From: WO2-35-19 sp964365465
GTDB taxonomy: Bacteria; Patescibacteriota; Minisyncoccia; Phycocordibacterales; WO2-35-19
NCBI GenBank assembly: GCA_964365465.1
Contig: CAYIPT010000013.1
Coordinates: 1 to 16,383 of the forward strand
Direction of reading: 5' to 3'
DNA length: 16,383 bases
The notes beneath the pieces were generated by a model. The model saw only the letters and a program-made list of their open reading frames with translations. It did no database searches and was not told the origin of the DNA. How positions within the stretch are numbered: the stretch's first letter is position 1; every line of letters begins with the position of its first letter. A program made the position numbers and the translations under genes. Below are positions 6,056 through 13,692 of this stretch, piece after piece.

Positions 6056-7702
6056 TTAATACCCCATATCCCCCATTCCTTCGCTGTGGCCATGATTTTT
6101 TTCCTTTGGTTCAGGCTCGTCGGCTATGGCGGCTTCTGTGGTGAGAAGAATGGCGGCGGCGGAAGAGGCATTTTGCAGAGCGGTTCTGGTAACTTTAACC
6201 GGGTCAATAATTCCCTCTTTTATTAAGTCGTCTGAAAACTTTTCGGTCATGGCGTTGAAGCCGGCATTTTCTTTGTCCGAGTTCATTATTTTTTCAACAG
6301 CCACAGAACCATCGGCATTACCCGTATTCAGGACAATCTGCCTCAATGGCGACTCAAGAGAGCGCAAAACAATATCATAACCGAGAGCAATCTCGGGGGT
6401 GGCGAACTCTTTGGCTTTTTCTGTTCTCATTTTTTTTATAACTCTTATCAGAGCGCTTCCTCCGCCAGCTACAATACCTTCAGCTATGGCCGCCTTCGTT
6501 GCCGCCACTGCGTCTTCAATTTTTAATTTCAAATATTTCATCTCGGTTTCGGTAGCCGCGCCCACTCTTATCACCGCCACTCCGCCTGAAAGTTTGGCTA
6601 TTCTCTCGTCTATTTTTTCCTTGTCATACTTTGAGTCCAGTGTTTCTTTTTGTTTTTTGAGAGCGGCAATTCTTTTATCAACAGCTGTTTTGCCTCCTTT
6701 GCCTCCGACTATAATAGTGCTTTCCTTTTTGGAAACAACTTTTGAGGCCTTGCCTAGCATGTCAACGGTAGCGTTTTCTAGTTTTACTCCCAAATCCTCA
6801 GTAACCACTTTGGCCCCTATGGTAACGGCAATGTCTTCAAGCATTTCTTTTTTTCTGTCTCCGTAGCCGGGCGCCTTAACCGCCAGCACCGAGAATCCGC
6901 CGCGCAGTTTGTTGACCAAAAATGTGGCTAGCGCTTCGCCGTCAACATCGTCGGCCACAATAACCAATTCTTTTTTGCCGCTCTGAGCCAACGACTCAAG
7001 CAAAGGCAAAATTTCTTTTATGGAAGAAATTTTTTTGTCAGTAAGCAAAATGGGAACATCTTTGTATTCGGCTTCCATTCTCTCGGCATTTGTAATCATA
7101 TAGGGAGAAACGTAGCCCTTATCAAACTCCAAACCTTCCACCACTTCAGAATCAACACCGAATGTCTGCGATTCTTCCACTGTCACTACGCCGTCTTTAC
7201 CCACTTTTTCTATTGTTTCGGCAATAATGCTTCCCACCTCTTCGGATTCAGCGGCAATGGTGGCCACTTGTCTTATTTCTTCTTTATTTTTTATGGGTTT
7301 GGCGATTTGCCCCAAAATTCCCACCGCTTTGCCGGTCGCCTCTTCAATGCCCGCCCTCAAACTCATAGCATTTACACCCATACTGGCATGTTTTAATCCT
7401 TCGGAAATAATGGCCTGAGCCAAAATAACGGAAGTGGTTGTGCCGTCTCCAGCCACATCATTTGTTTTATTGGCCACTTCTTTTATAATTTCCGCTCCCA
7501 TATTTTCAAATTTGTCCGAGAGAGTAATTTCTTTGGCAATGGAAACACCATCGTTTGTAATCATGGGCGCGCCGTAACTTTTATCCAAAACCACATTTCG
7601 CCCTCGCGGACCAATGGTTACCTTGACTACATTGGCCACCGCGTCCACTCCGCGTTTTAACGCCCTTCTCGCTTCTTCATTAAATAAAATTATTTTTGCC
7701 AT
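6056..7702 (-). CDS. groEL: Chaperonin GroEL (Hsp60)
   Basis: 548 residues, full length. It forms the tetradecameric cytoplasmic folding chamber that works with GroES and ATP. Hallmarks visible: GPRGRNVVLDKSYG (31-44), the nucleotide-binding NDGVSIAKEI (50-59) and NDVAGDGTTT (81-90), GYVSPYMITN, the apical-domain APGYGDRKKEMLEDIA, the intermediate-domain IEDAV before AEGIVAGGGSALIR, and the late NTGNADGSVAVEKI. The C-terminal tail is HGHSEGMGDMGY, with only remnants of the usual GGM repeats. It starts four bases after the groES stop, without a Shine-Dalgarno sequence, so translation is probably coupled to groES. No CIRCE inverted repeat is visible upstream of the operon. Confidence 0.98.
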   Translation of the reverse strand: MAKIILFNEEARRALKRGVDAVANVVKVTIGPRGRNVVLDKSYGAPMITNDGVSIAKEITLSDKFENMGAEIIKEVANKTNDVAGDGTTTSVILAQAIISEGLKHASMGVNAMSLRAGIEEATGKAVGILGQIAKPIKNKEEIRQVATIAAESEEVGSIIAETIEKVGKDGVVTVEESQTFGVDSEVVEGLEFDKGYVSPYMITNAERMEAEYKDVPILLTDKKISSIKEILPLLESLAQSGKKELVIVADDVDGEALATFLVNKLRGGFSVLAVKAPGYGDRKKEMLEDIAVTIGAKVVTEDLGVKLENATVDMLGKASKVVSKKESTIIVGGKGGKTAVDKRIAALKKQKETLDSKYDKEKIDERIAKLSGGVAVIRVGAATETEMKYLKLKIEDAVAATKAAIAEGIVAGGGSALIRVIKKMRTEKAKEFATPEIALGYDIVLRSLESPLRQIVLNTGNADGSVAVEKIMNSDKENAGFNAMTEKFSDDLIKEGIIDPVKVTRTALQNASSAAAILLTTEAAIADEPEPKEKNHGHSEGMGDMGY

Positions 7703-7706
7703 AGGT

Positions 7707-8063
7707 TTATCTGATTACTGCTAATATATTTTCTTCTTTTAATATGTAATATTCTTCGCCGTCGTATTTAACTTCCTCATAGCCATATCTTGAAAAAACA
7801 ACCTTATCGCCAACCTTTACAGAAACTGGAATTTTCTTGCCATCATCCCATCTGCCTTCGCCCACGGCTACCACCATTCCCTGTTCAGGTTTTTCTTTAC
7901 TGACAGTGTCGGGAATAATAATGCCCGAAGCGGTTTTGTTTCCCTCGTCTTCGGTAAGCGGTTTAAGTAAAATTCTGTCTCCCAACGGCTTTATCCCGAA
8001 GTCCGACTTCGGGTTTGTTGTCTTTTTAACCGCTTTTTTTGTTTTTTTGGTTTTCTTTTTCAT
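7707..8063 (-). CDS. groES: Co-chaperonin GroES with Lys-rich N-terminal extension
   Basis: 118 residues from the ATG at 8063. GroES is the heptameric lid of GroEL. The core begins at about residue 23 (GIKPLGDRILLKPL). The mobile loop is KTASGIIIPDTVSKEKPEQG, and the barrel continues through GEGRWDDGKK, VKVGDKVVFSRYGYEEVKYD and EYYILKEENILAVIR. The first about 22 residues are extra: a run of KKKTKKTKKAVKKTT that normal GroES (about 95 residues) lacks. An in-frame ATG at 8093 would add ten residues, but it overlaps the predicted -10 box and would lie upstream of the transcript, so 8063 is chosen. No clear Shine-Dalgarno site precedes either start. Confidence 0.93.
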   Translation of the reverse strand: MKKKTKKTKKAVKKTTNPKSDFGIKPLGDRILLKPLTEDEGNKTASGIIIPDTVSKEKPEQGMVVAVGEGRWDDGKKIPVSVKVGDKVVFSRYGYEEVKYDGEEYYILKEENILAVIR

Positions 8064-8091
8064 ATTTTTGCTGCTTATTGATAACTCACAC

Positions 8092-8119
8092 ATTATAATT
8101 ATTTTTAAACTTTAATCAA
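8092..8119 (-). promoter_or_regulatory. groESL promoter
   Basis: TTGATT (8119-8114), 16 bp, TATAAT (8097-8092). The predicted start is near 8085, giving a leader of about 22 bases to the ATG at 8063. No CIRCE or HAIR-like operator was seen in the 60 bases around it, so the mode of heat-shock control is not apparent. Confidence 0.65.
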
Positions 8120-8120
8120 A

Positions 8121-8149
8121 TTGACATTATATTTTCAATATGTTATTGT
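8121..8149 (+). promoter_or_regulatory. Upstream secG promoter
   Basis: TTGACA (8121-8126), 17 bp, TATTGT (8144-8149), preceded by TGT, an extended -10 feature. It is divergent from the groESL promoter; the two -35 regions are almost back to back (8114-8119 and 8121-8126), so one regulator bound between them could affect both. Confidence 0.55.
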
Positions 8150-8180
8150 TCAAGTTATAAGGTGTGCAAATTTTTAAACA

Positions 8181-8189
8181 TGCTATACT
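8181..8189 (+). promoter_or_regulatory. Extended -10 promoter next to secG
   Basis: TGC-TATACT, an extended -10 with 5 of 6 consensus bases in the hexamer, 13 bases before the secG ATG. It would give a leader of about seven bases. No clear -35. The same nine-base motif recurs before the solute-binding protein gene. Confidence 0.5.
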
Positions 8190-8202
8190 GGTCTCAATAG
8201 AA

Positions 8203-8415
8203 ATGTTGTCTTATATTCAAATAGTTTTGGCGGTTGTATTGGGCGCGCTGGTATTGGTTCAGCAATCTGAGGGCTCTTTGGGCGCCGCTTTTGGTGGCGG
8301 TGAAATGGGAGGCGCAGTAAGAACCAGACGCGGTCCGGAACTTTGGATTTTCAGGGGTACTATCATTGTCGCCTGTCTATTTGTTGCCTCCACCCTCCTA
8401 AATTTGCTATACTAA
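8203..8415 (+). CDS. secG: Preprotein translocase subunit SecG
   Basis: 70 residues, the usual SecG size. It has two transmembrane helices (about 4-20 and 48-66) joined by the signature loop LVLVQQSEGSLGAAFGGG and a basic RTRRGPE segment. SecG assists SecYE in protein export through the inner membrane. An in-frame GTG at 8164 would add 13 residues that are not part of the family and lie upstream of one predicted promoter, so the ATG at 8203 is chosen. The stop overlaps a second TGCTATACT promoter for the next gene. Confidence 0.93.
   Translation: MLSYIQIVLAVVLGALVLVQQSEGSLGAAFGGGEMGGAVRTRRGPELWIFRGTIIVACLFVASTLLNLLY
8405..8413 (+). promoter_or_regulatory. Extended -10 promoter inside the end of secG
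   Basis: TGC-TATACT, identical to the motif at 8181-8189. The hexamer shares bases with the last codons and TAA of secG and ends ten bases before the ATG at 8424, predicting a leader of about four bases. Confidence 0.45.
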
Positions 8416-8423
8416 AGATTCGA

Positions 8424-10178
8424 ATGGATCTCAAAAATAAAATTATATCTTTTTTTGGCGCTTTATTTGTGAATAACCACCACTTGAATTTTGTCAGTGG
8501 AATAGGGGAGATAGTGAAAAAAATGAAATATTCGGAGAAGATATTTTTCTATTTTATTTCTTCCATATTTGCCGTAACCAGCATTATTCTTTTGTTCCAA
8601 CTCAACAAATCATTTTTGGTGGAGGTGCCGGCTTTTGGCGGAAATTTTACTGAAGGATTGATTGGTTCGCCAAGATTTATAAATCCGGTTTTGGCTATTT
8701 CCGACACCGATAAAGATCTTTCGGCTTTAATATATTCTGGACTTTTGAAGTCCTCGGATAAAGGAAATTTAGCTCTTGATTTGGCAGAGTCATATGAAAT
8801 AAAAGAAAATGGCACCGTTTATGATTTTATATTAAAAGACAATGTTTATTTTCACGACGGCAAGAAAGTAACCGCGGATGATGTGATTTTCACTATCAAT
8901 AAAATTTTAGACCCGATCGTCAAAAGCCCGAGGAAAGCGAGTTGGGAGGGGGTGGTGGTGGAAAAAATGAGCGATCGGGAAATAAAATTCAATTTAGAAA
9001 AGTCCTATGCTCCGTTTTTATCCGCTCTTTCGTTGGGCATACTGCCAAAGCATATTTGGGAAAAGGTCTCTTCCGAAGAATTTCCTTTCAGTGAATTCAA
9101 TATTAATCCTGTCGGTTCCGGCCCCTATAAAGTGGAAAAAATTTCCAGAAATTCAGGCGGCATTCCCAGCATTATCACCCTTTCTTCCTGGAAAAAATAT
9201 ACACCTGAACGGCCCAAAATAAAAACCATTGTTTTTAAGTTTTTCCAGAGCGAAACCGAGTTGATAAAGGCCTACAATGAAGAAACCGTAACAAGTTTGT
9301 CCGGCCCAAGTCCAGTCATGACCCAAAAAATAAGCGTTAATAAAAATTTTATCGGCGAAGTTTCTCTGCCCAGAGTATTCGGAGTGTTTCTAAATCAAAA
9401 TACAGCTTCTATATTTTTAAACCAGGAAATAAGAGAGGCCTTGGAAATGGCCACTCCCAAAAAAAGAATTGTGGACGAAGTTCTTTTGGGATTTGGCAAG
9501 ATCTTAAATGGGCCAACACCCGACAGGGTTGAAGAAAACACTCAGAGAGCAAGCGGAGATATTGAGACGGCCAGAGCTTATCTTTTGAAAACCGGCTGGA
9601 AAGAAAATAAGGACGGCATACTGGAAAAGAAAACTAAAACGGGCGCCGCCGTATTTTCATTTTCTATCAGCACCTCCGATTCTCCAGAACTCAAAAAAGC
9701 GGCTGAAATTTTGCAGGAGGCCTGGCAAAAAATAGGAGCTTTGGTTTCAATAAAAGTTTTTGAGGCCGGAGACTTAAGCCAAAATGTAATAAGACCTAGA
9801 AAATACGAAGCCCTGTTGTTTGGAGAAATGGTGGGAACGGAAAGCGATCTTTATCCGTTCTGGCATTCCAAAGAACGAAATGATCCGGGCCTTAATATAT
9901 CTCTTTATGCTAACATAACAGTTGATAAAACGCTGGAAGAAATTCAAAAAGAAACAGACGCCCAAAGCATTGTCGCCAAAAAAGAAATTGTTTTTGCTGA
10001 AATAAAGAAAGATGTGCCAGCCATATTTTTGTTCTCTCCCCAGCTTATATATATTCCGGGCAGAGAAGTTAAAAATATATCAATAAAAAACGTTTCCTCG
10101 CCAAGCGAAAGATTTATATCCGTAGACAAATGGTTTATTGAAACAGATAAAGTTTGGAAATTTTTTGTTAAAAATTAA
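8424..10178 (+). CDS. Membrane-anchored peptide-type ABC solute-binding protein (family 5)
   Basis: 584 residues from the ATG at 8424. It resembles the DppA/OppA type of extracytoplasmic receptor that captures peptides and passes them to an ABC permease. Residues about 38-60 are a membrane anchor (a hydrophobic stretch after KYSEK); no lipobox Cys is present. The receptor begins at about 65 with GGNFTEGLIGSPRFINPVLA and then shows DKDLSALIYSGLL, LAESYEI, GTVYDFILKDNVYFHDGKKV and TADDVIFTINKIL, the conserved face of this family, with NPVGSGPYKV further on. No permease or ATPase is in the window, so its partners must be elsewhere. An in-frame ATG at 8523, with GGGGAG about 12 bases upstream, is an alternative start; earlier codons back to 8343 overlap secG and are discounted. 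The gene ends five bases before RNase J, suggesting co-transcription. Confidence 0.9.
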   Translation: MDLKNKIISFFGALFVNNHHLNFVSGIGEIVKKMKYSEKIFFYFISSIFAVTSIILLFQLNKSFLVEVPAFGGNFTEGLIGSPRFINPVLAISDTDKDLSALIYSGLLKSSDKGNLALDLAESYEIKENGTVYDFILKDNVYFHDGKKVTADDVIFTINKILDPIVKSPRKASWEGVVVEKMSDREIKFNLEKSYAPFLSALSLGILPKHIWEKVSSEEFPFSEFNINPVGSGPYKVEKISRNSGGIPSIITLSSWKKYTPERPKIKTIVFKFFQSETELIKAYNEETVTSLSGPSPVMTQKISVNKNFIGEVSLPRVFGVFLNQNTASIFLNQEIREALEMATPKKRIVDEVLLGFGKILNGPTPDRVEENTQRASGDIETARAYLLKTGWKENKDGILEKKTKTGAAVFSFSISTSDSPELKKAAEILQEAWQKIGALVSIKVFEAGDLSQNVIRPRKYEALLFGEMVGTESDLYPFWHSKERNDPGLNISLYANITVDKTLEEIQKETDAQSIVAKKEIVFAEIKKDVPAIFLFSPQLIYIPGREVKNISIKNVSSPSERFISVDKWFIETDKVWKFFVKN

Positions 10179-10183
10179 AAGGT

Positions 10184-12055
10184 ATGATAAGTCAAAATAG
10201 AAGCAGAATAAGGAGCTTCCATGCTCCGGAAAAGCCGAGGTCTATAATAAAAAGTCCCGCGAAACCGAGATCTTTTCCCCGCAAGCGTTTTGTTGGTTCA
10301 AACAGCCGATTTGGCCATGCTGAAAATCAAAAACCCCTAGGAAAGCCGACTACCGAAACCCTTTCTTTGCCAAAAGTTAACGAGAATATAAGAATCATTC
10401 CCCTGGGAGGAGTGGAGGAAATCGGCAAGAATTTGACCGTCGTAGAGATTGGGGAGGATATTTTAATTATTGACGCCGGCTTTCAGTTTAAGGATGAGGA
10501 TACGCCGGGTGTGGATTATATTCTGCCCAATACAAAATATTTGGAAGAAAGAAAAGAAAAAATAAGAGGAGTGATTATAACTCACGGACATTTGGATCAT
10601 ATAGGCGGCATTCCTTACATAATGTATCGCATAAACAATCCGCCCATTTATTCCAGAGCCCTGACTACCATTATGATTAAAAAGAGACAGGAGGAATTCC
10701 CTCACTTGCCGCCACTGGATATAAGAATGGTTGAAAAAGAGGACACCATTGTTTTGGGAAAACTGCGAGTTAAATTTTTTAATGTCACCCATACCATTCC
10801 GGATTCCATGGGTATCATTATAGAAACCCCCTATGGAAACATAGTCACTCCCGGCGACATAAAACTGGAGCACGAAAACGGCATCCCGACCGAAAGAGAG
10901 GAGGAAGAGTATAAAAAATTTCAAGACAGCAAAACTCTTTTGCTTTTGATGGATTCAACCAACGTGGACAACCCGGGCTTTTCCACTCCCGAAAAACTGG
11001 TCTGCCGAAATTTGGAAGAAATAATAAAAAACACAAAACGTCGATTGATCATAGGCACTTTTTCCTCTCAATTGGAAAGAATAATAGCCATCATAGAAGC
11101 GGCGGAAAGATGCGGCAAAAAAGTGGTGGTGGAGGGCCGAAGCATGAAACAGAATATTGAAATAGTAATCGCCTTGGGCCGATTGAAGGTGAGAAAAGAA
11201 ACAATCATATCAGTAGAAGACATAGAAAATTATCCTCCAGACAGAATGGTAGTTTTAGCCACCGGTGCTCAGGGGGACGAATTTGCGGCTTTGATGCGCA
11301 TGTCAAACAAGAGCCATAAGTATATGAAAATAAGCAAGAGGGACACGGTGCTTCTTTCTTCCTCCATCATTCCCGGAAATGAAAGGGCTGTTCAAAAATT
11401 AAAGGATAATCTTACCAGACAGGGAGCCAAAATAATTCATTACCGCACTTCCGATGTTTATATTCATTCAACCGGACACGGCAACCGCGGCGAGCTTGAA
11501 TGGATTCACAAAAAAATAAGGCCCAAGTTTTTCATTCCCATACACGGCAATCATTATATGCTCCGCATTCACGAGGAAGTTGCCCAGAATTTGGGCATGC
11601 CTGAAAAAAATATAGTGGTGCCAGACAATGGCATGATAATTGAAATTCAAGACAAAGGCGAAAAAATGATCGCCCTCAAACAAACCGCGCCCGCCTCCCC
11701 CGTTATGGTGGACGGTTTTGCCGTTTCAGATGTGCAAGAGGTGGTGATGCGGGACAGAAAAATGCTGGCCGACGACGGCATGTTTGTCATCGTGGCGGTT
11801 ATTGATTTGAAAAACGGCAAATTGCGCAAATCGCCCGATCTTATTTCCCGCGGTTTTGTTTATTTGCGCGAGTCCCAGGAGCTTTTGGGGCACACCCGCC
11901 TGATTATAAAAAGGACAATAGAAGAAACGACCCGCGGAATGAATCCCATTAATTTTGATTACATCAAAAGCAATGTCACCGACGCCGTAGCCCGTTTCCT
12001 TTTCCAAAAAACCGCCAAACACCCCATCGTCATTCCCGTCATCTTGGGGGTTTGA
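10184..12055 (+). CDS. rnj: Ribonuclease J
   Basis: 623 residues. RNase J is a cytoplasmic metallo-beta-lactamase/beta-CASP nuclease with endo- and 5'-3' exonuclease activity in RNA turnover and maturation. The first about 65 residues are a basic, probably disordered extension (MISQNRSRIRSFHAPEKPRS and onward) not found in short RNase J forms; it may bind RNA. The catalytic domain starts at IRIIPLGGVEEIGKN. Metal ligands are in THGHLDH (H134, H136, D138, H139), with HTIPDS and TPGDIKLEH further on. The beta-CASP part has IIGTFSSQLERI and GRSMKQNIE, and RNase J motifs such as SSSIIPGNE, STGHGNRGELEW and PIHGNHYML follow. The C-terminal region (about 500-623) is intact. It is the third gene of the secG unit. 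TGA is the stop, and it lies within the -35 box of the next promoter. Confidence 0.96.
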   Translation: MISQNRSRIRSFHAPEKPRSIIKSPAKPRSFPRKRFVGSNSRFGHAENQKPLGKPTTETLSLPKVNENIRIIPLGGVEEIGKNLTVVEIGEDILIIDAGFQFKDEDTPGVDYILPNTKYLEERKEKIRGVIITHGHLDHIGGIPYIMYRINNPPIYSRALTTIMIKKRQEEFPHLPPLDIRMVEKEDTIVLGKLRVKFFNVTHTIPDSMGIIIETPYGNIVTPGDIKLEHENGIPTEREEEEYKKFQDSKTLLLLMDSTNVDNPGFSTPEKLVCRNLEEIIKNTKRRLIIGTFSSQLERIIAIIEAAERCGKKVVVEGRSMKQNIEIVIALGRLKVRKETIISVEDIENYPPDRMVVLATGAQGDEFAALMRMSNKSHKYMKISKRDTVLLSSSIIPGNERAVQKLKDNLTRQGAKIIHYRTSDVYIHSTGHGNRGELEWIHKKIRPKFFIPIHGNHYMLRIHEEVAQNLGMPEKNIVVPDNGMIIEIQDKGEKMIALKQTAPASPVMVDGFAVSDVQEVVMRDRKMLADDGMFVIVAVIDLKNGKLRKSPDLISRGFVYLRESQELLGHTRLIIKRTIEETTRGMNPINFDYIKSNVTDAVARFLFQKTAKHPIVIPVILGV

Positions 12056-12080
12056 CAGAAAGTATACTATATGCTATCTT
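12052..12080 (+). promoter_or_regulatory. Strong promoter overlapping the RNase J stop codon
   Basis: A perfect TTGACA (12052-12057), a 17-bp spacer, and TATCTT (12075-12080) preceded by TGC. The TGA of the RNase J gene is part of the -35 box. The predicted start is near 12087, just at the Shine-Dalgarno sequence of the next gene. Confidence 0.75.
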
Positions 12081-12099
12081 ATTAGCGGAGGTACAAAAA

Positions 12100-12456
12100 A
12101 TGTCTGTGGAGATACACCGAAAAAGCGTCGGCGGGGAGTCAAGGTTTAGGGTATGGTGTAAAGTAAGCGACACATACCTAAACAACACACGAGGTTTAAC
12201 CAGGGAAAAGCTTTTTGATTTTCTCATCACTCGCGCGGTGGAGCGAGCAGTTCAAGATGAGCTTCATTATTTCACCCGGGAAGAAGTTGGCGAAAAGGTT
12301 TCTCGCTGGAAAAAATCAAGGGCGGAAAGCGGATCTCCTTTTTCTAGAGACCAGTTGAGGAAATTCTTCGTAGTAAAAAGTATCACTGTGTCGGTCAAAA
12401 CCGACCCGGATGGAGCGAAGGTGGTAGCCGCGAGAATTGTCCCTGTTGGGAGATAG
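12100..12456 (+). CDS. Unknown 118-residue protein in its own transcription unit
   Basis: I do not recognise this protein. From the ATG at 12100 it has 118 residues with a mixed alpha/beta look: an N-terminal strand region (EIHRKSVGGESRFRVWCKVS), a helical middle with many charges (LTREKLFDFLITRAVERAVQ, then a KVSRWKKSRAE segment), and a C-terminal strand region (KSITVSVKTDPDGAKVVAAR). It has no signal peptide or membrane segment. The start is well fixed: GGAGG at 12087-12091 lies eight bases upstream, the clearest Shine-Dalgarno site in the window. Codons before 12100 overlap the promoter. It has a strong promoter and a strong terminator, so it is probably monocistronic and well expressed. 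One Cys is present, so zinc binding is unlikely. Confidence 0.8.
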   Translation: MSVEIHRKSVGGESRFRVWCKVSDTYLNNTRGLTREKLFDFLITRAVERAVQDELHYFTREEVGEKVSRWKKSRAESGSPFSRDQLRKFFVVKSITVSVKTDPDGAKVVAARIVPVGR

Positions 12457-12462
12457 GGCATC

Positions 12463-12498
12463 GGCCCCGACGCACTTGGCATCGGGGCCTGTTATTTT
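12463..12498 (+). terminator. Rho-independent terminator of the 118-residue protein gene
   Basis: Stem GGCCCCGA (12463-12470) / TCGGGGCC (12482-12489), 8 bp and mostly G-C, with an 11-base loop, followed by TGTTATTTT. Confidence 0.88.
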
Positions 12499-12517
12499 GT
12501 ATTTAAACATTTTCAGG

Positions 12518-12523
12518 TAGAAT
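12518..12523 (+). promoter_or_regulatory. -10 box of the MFS-type gene, leaderless arrangement
   Basis: TAGAAT (5 of 6 consensus bases), then six bases, then the ATG at 12530. A weak TTGTAT at 12497-12502 with a 15-bp spacer is the best -35 seen. The predicted start coincides with the ATG. Confidence 0.5.
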
Positions 12524-12529
12524 AATGTC

Positions 12530-13684
12530 ATGGTTTCAAGCAAGAGATTGCGGCTGGTGTATTTGGTGGGGTTTTTATTGGCAGTGCATTTTGCTTTGAT
12601 TTCTTACGTCAACTCTTCCTTTATTGAGAAGTTCGTGGGCATAGGAACCTTAAGCGTTTTGTATATTGTCGGCTCTTTGTTGGATATTTCTTTGCTTTTT
12701 TTGGCTCCATTTTTGCTGCGCCGTTTTGGTAAAACTTTATCTTTTCTTTTTTTCATCGCTTTGGAAATTGTGGCGGTTTTGGGTATGGGATTTTTAAATT
12801 CTGCCCAGTTGATTATATTTCTTTTTATCGTTCAGTTGGCGATTGGATCGGTTCTTTATTTTTGGCTTGATCTTTGCCTGGAGCAGGAAACAAAAGCTGA
12901 AAATACAACCGGCAACAAGAGAGGTGGCCTTTTGACTTTTTCAAATATGGCCTGGGTTATTTCGCCTTTGGCTTTGGCTTTTTTAATAAGCCAAAACGAT
13001 TTCAGCCGGGTTTATTTTTTGGCGGGATTGGTTTTAATTATTTTATTGCCAGTAGTTGGTTTCTCTTTTAAAAATATAAAGAAGGCCGATGTTGTTAAAA
13101 CCAAAATATTTTCCGGTTTCAAGTTGTTGTGGAGAAAAAAAGACCAGTTTAGAATTGCTTGCATCCAGTTTGTTCTCAACTTTTTTTATGCCTGGATGGT
13201 TATTTTTCTGCCCCTGCTTTTGAACAAAGAAATGGGGTTTGGGTGGGATAAGATAGGAGTGATGTTTACAATAATGCTTTTGCCGTTTTTGCTTTTCCAA
13301 TGGCCGGCCGGCTTTTTGGCTGACAAAAAAACAGGTGAAAAAGAAATTCTAACATTCGGTTTTTTAATAATGGCCGCCGCCACTTTTATAATACCTCTGC
13401 TTTCCACTCCCGTCTTCTGGATTTGGGCGGCTGTTCTTTTTGCCACCCGCATCGGCGCAAGTTTGGTGGAGATAGCCAGTGAGAGTTACTTTTTTAAGCA
13501 TGTCAGAGAAAAAGACGCGGGTGAAATAAGTGTTTTTCGCATGGTCCGCTCACTCTCTTATGTTTTGGCGCCCCTTATTGCTTTGCCAATTGTTTATTTT
13601 TTTTCTTATTCTTTCTCTTTTTATTTTCTAGCCTTTTTTGTTCTTATTGGCCTATTTTTTATTCCTAAAAAAGATACTCTTTAA
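12530..13684 (+). CDS. MFS-type transporter
   Basis: 384 residues, strongly hydrophobic, with about 11-12 predicted membrane segments, a size and layout typical of the major facilitator superfamily. A motif-A-like loop GFLADKKTGEKE appears after the QWPA segment in the second half. A basic central loop (FKNIKKADVVKTKIFSGFKLLWRKK split over about 185-205) divides the two halves. The substrate cannot be deduced. It follows the terminator of the preceding gene and has its own leaderless-type start, so it is expressed independently. It converges with the GerMN gene with only 8 bases between the stops, and no terminator is visible in that gap. Confidence 0.82.
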   Translation: MVSSKRLRLVYLVGFLLAVHFALISYVNSSFIEKFVGIGTLSVLYIVGSLLDISLLFLAPFLLRRFGKTLSFLFFIALEIVAVLGMGFLNSAQLIIFLFIVQLAIGSVLYFWLDLCLEQETKAENTTGNKRGGLLTFSNMAWVISPLALAFLISQNDFSRVYFLAGLVLIILLPVVGFSFKNIKKADVVKTKIFSGFKLLWRKKDQFRIACIQFVLNFFYAWMVIFLPLLLNKEMGFGWDKIGVMFTIMLLPFLLFQWPAGFLADKKTGEKEILTFGFLIMAAATFIIPLLSTPVFWIWAAVLFATRIGASLVEIASESYFFKHVREKDAGEISVFRMVRSLSYVLAPLIALPIVYFFSYSFSFYFLAFFVLIGLFFIPKKDTL

Positions 13685-13692
13685 GTATAAAT

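Noticed and set aside
6399..6866. 155-residue ORF antisense to groEL
   Set aside because: Shadow of the groEL reading frame; hydrophobic composition results from complementing groEL codons, and there is no promoter or ribosome site.
8064..8093. Earlier groES start giving MCELSISSKN
   Set aside because: Its ATG overlaps the TATAAT box, so it would not be on the transcript, and the residues are not family-like.
8064..8160. CIRCE/HrcA operator upstream of groESL
   Set aside because: No TTAGCACTC / GAGTGCTAA inverted repeat is present in the region.
8164..8202. GTG start 13 codons upstream for secG
   Set aside because: Adds residues absent from SecG proteins and spans a second predicted promoter.
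8343..8423. Upstream extension of the solute-binding protein ORF
   Set aside because: Overlaps secG in another frame and encodes no family-like residues.
10463..10924. 153-residue ORF antisense to RNase J
   Set aside because: Lies wholly inside a well-supported gene on the other strand with no independent signals.
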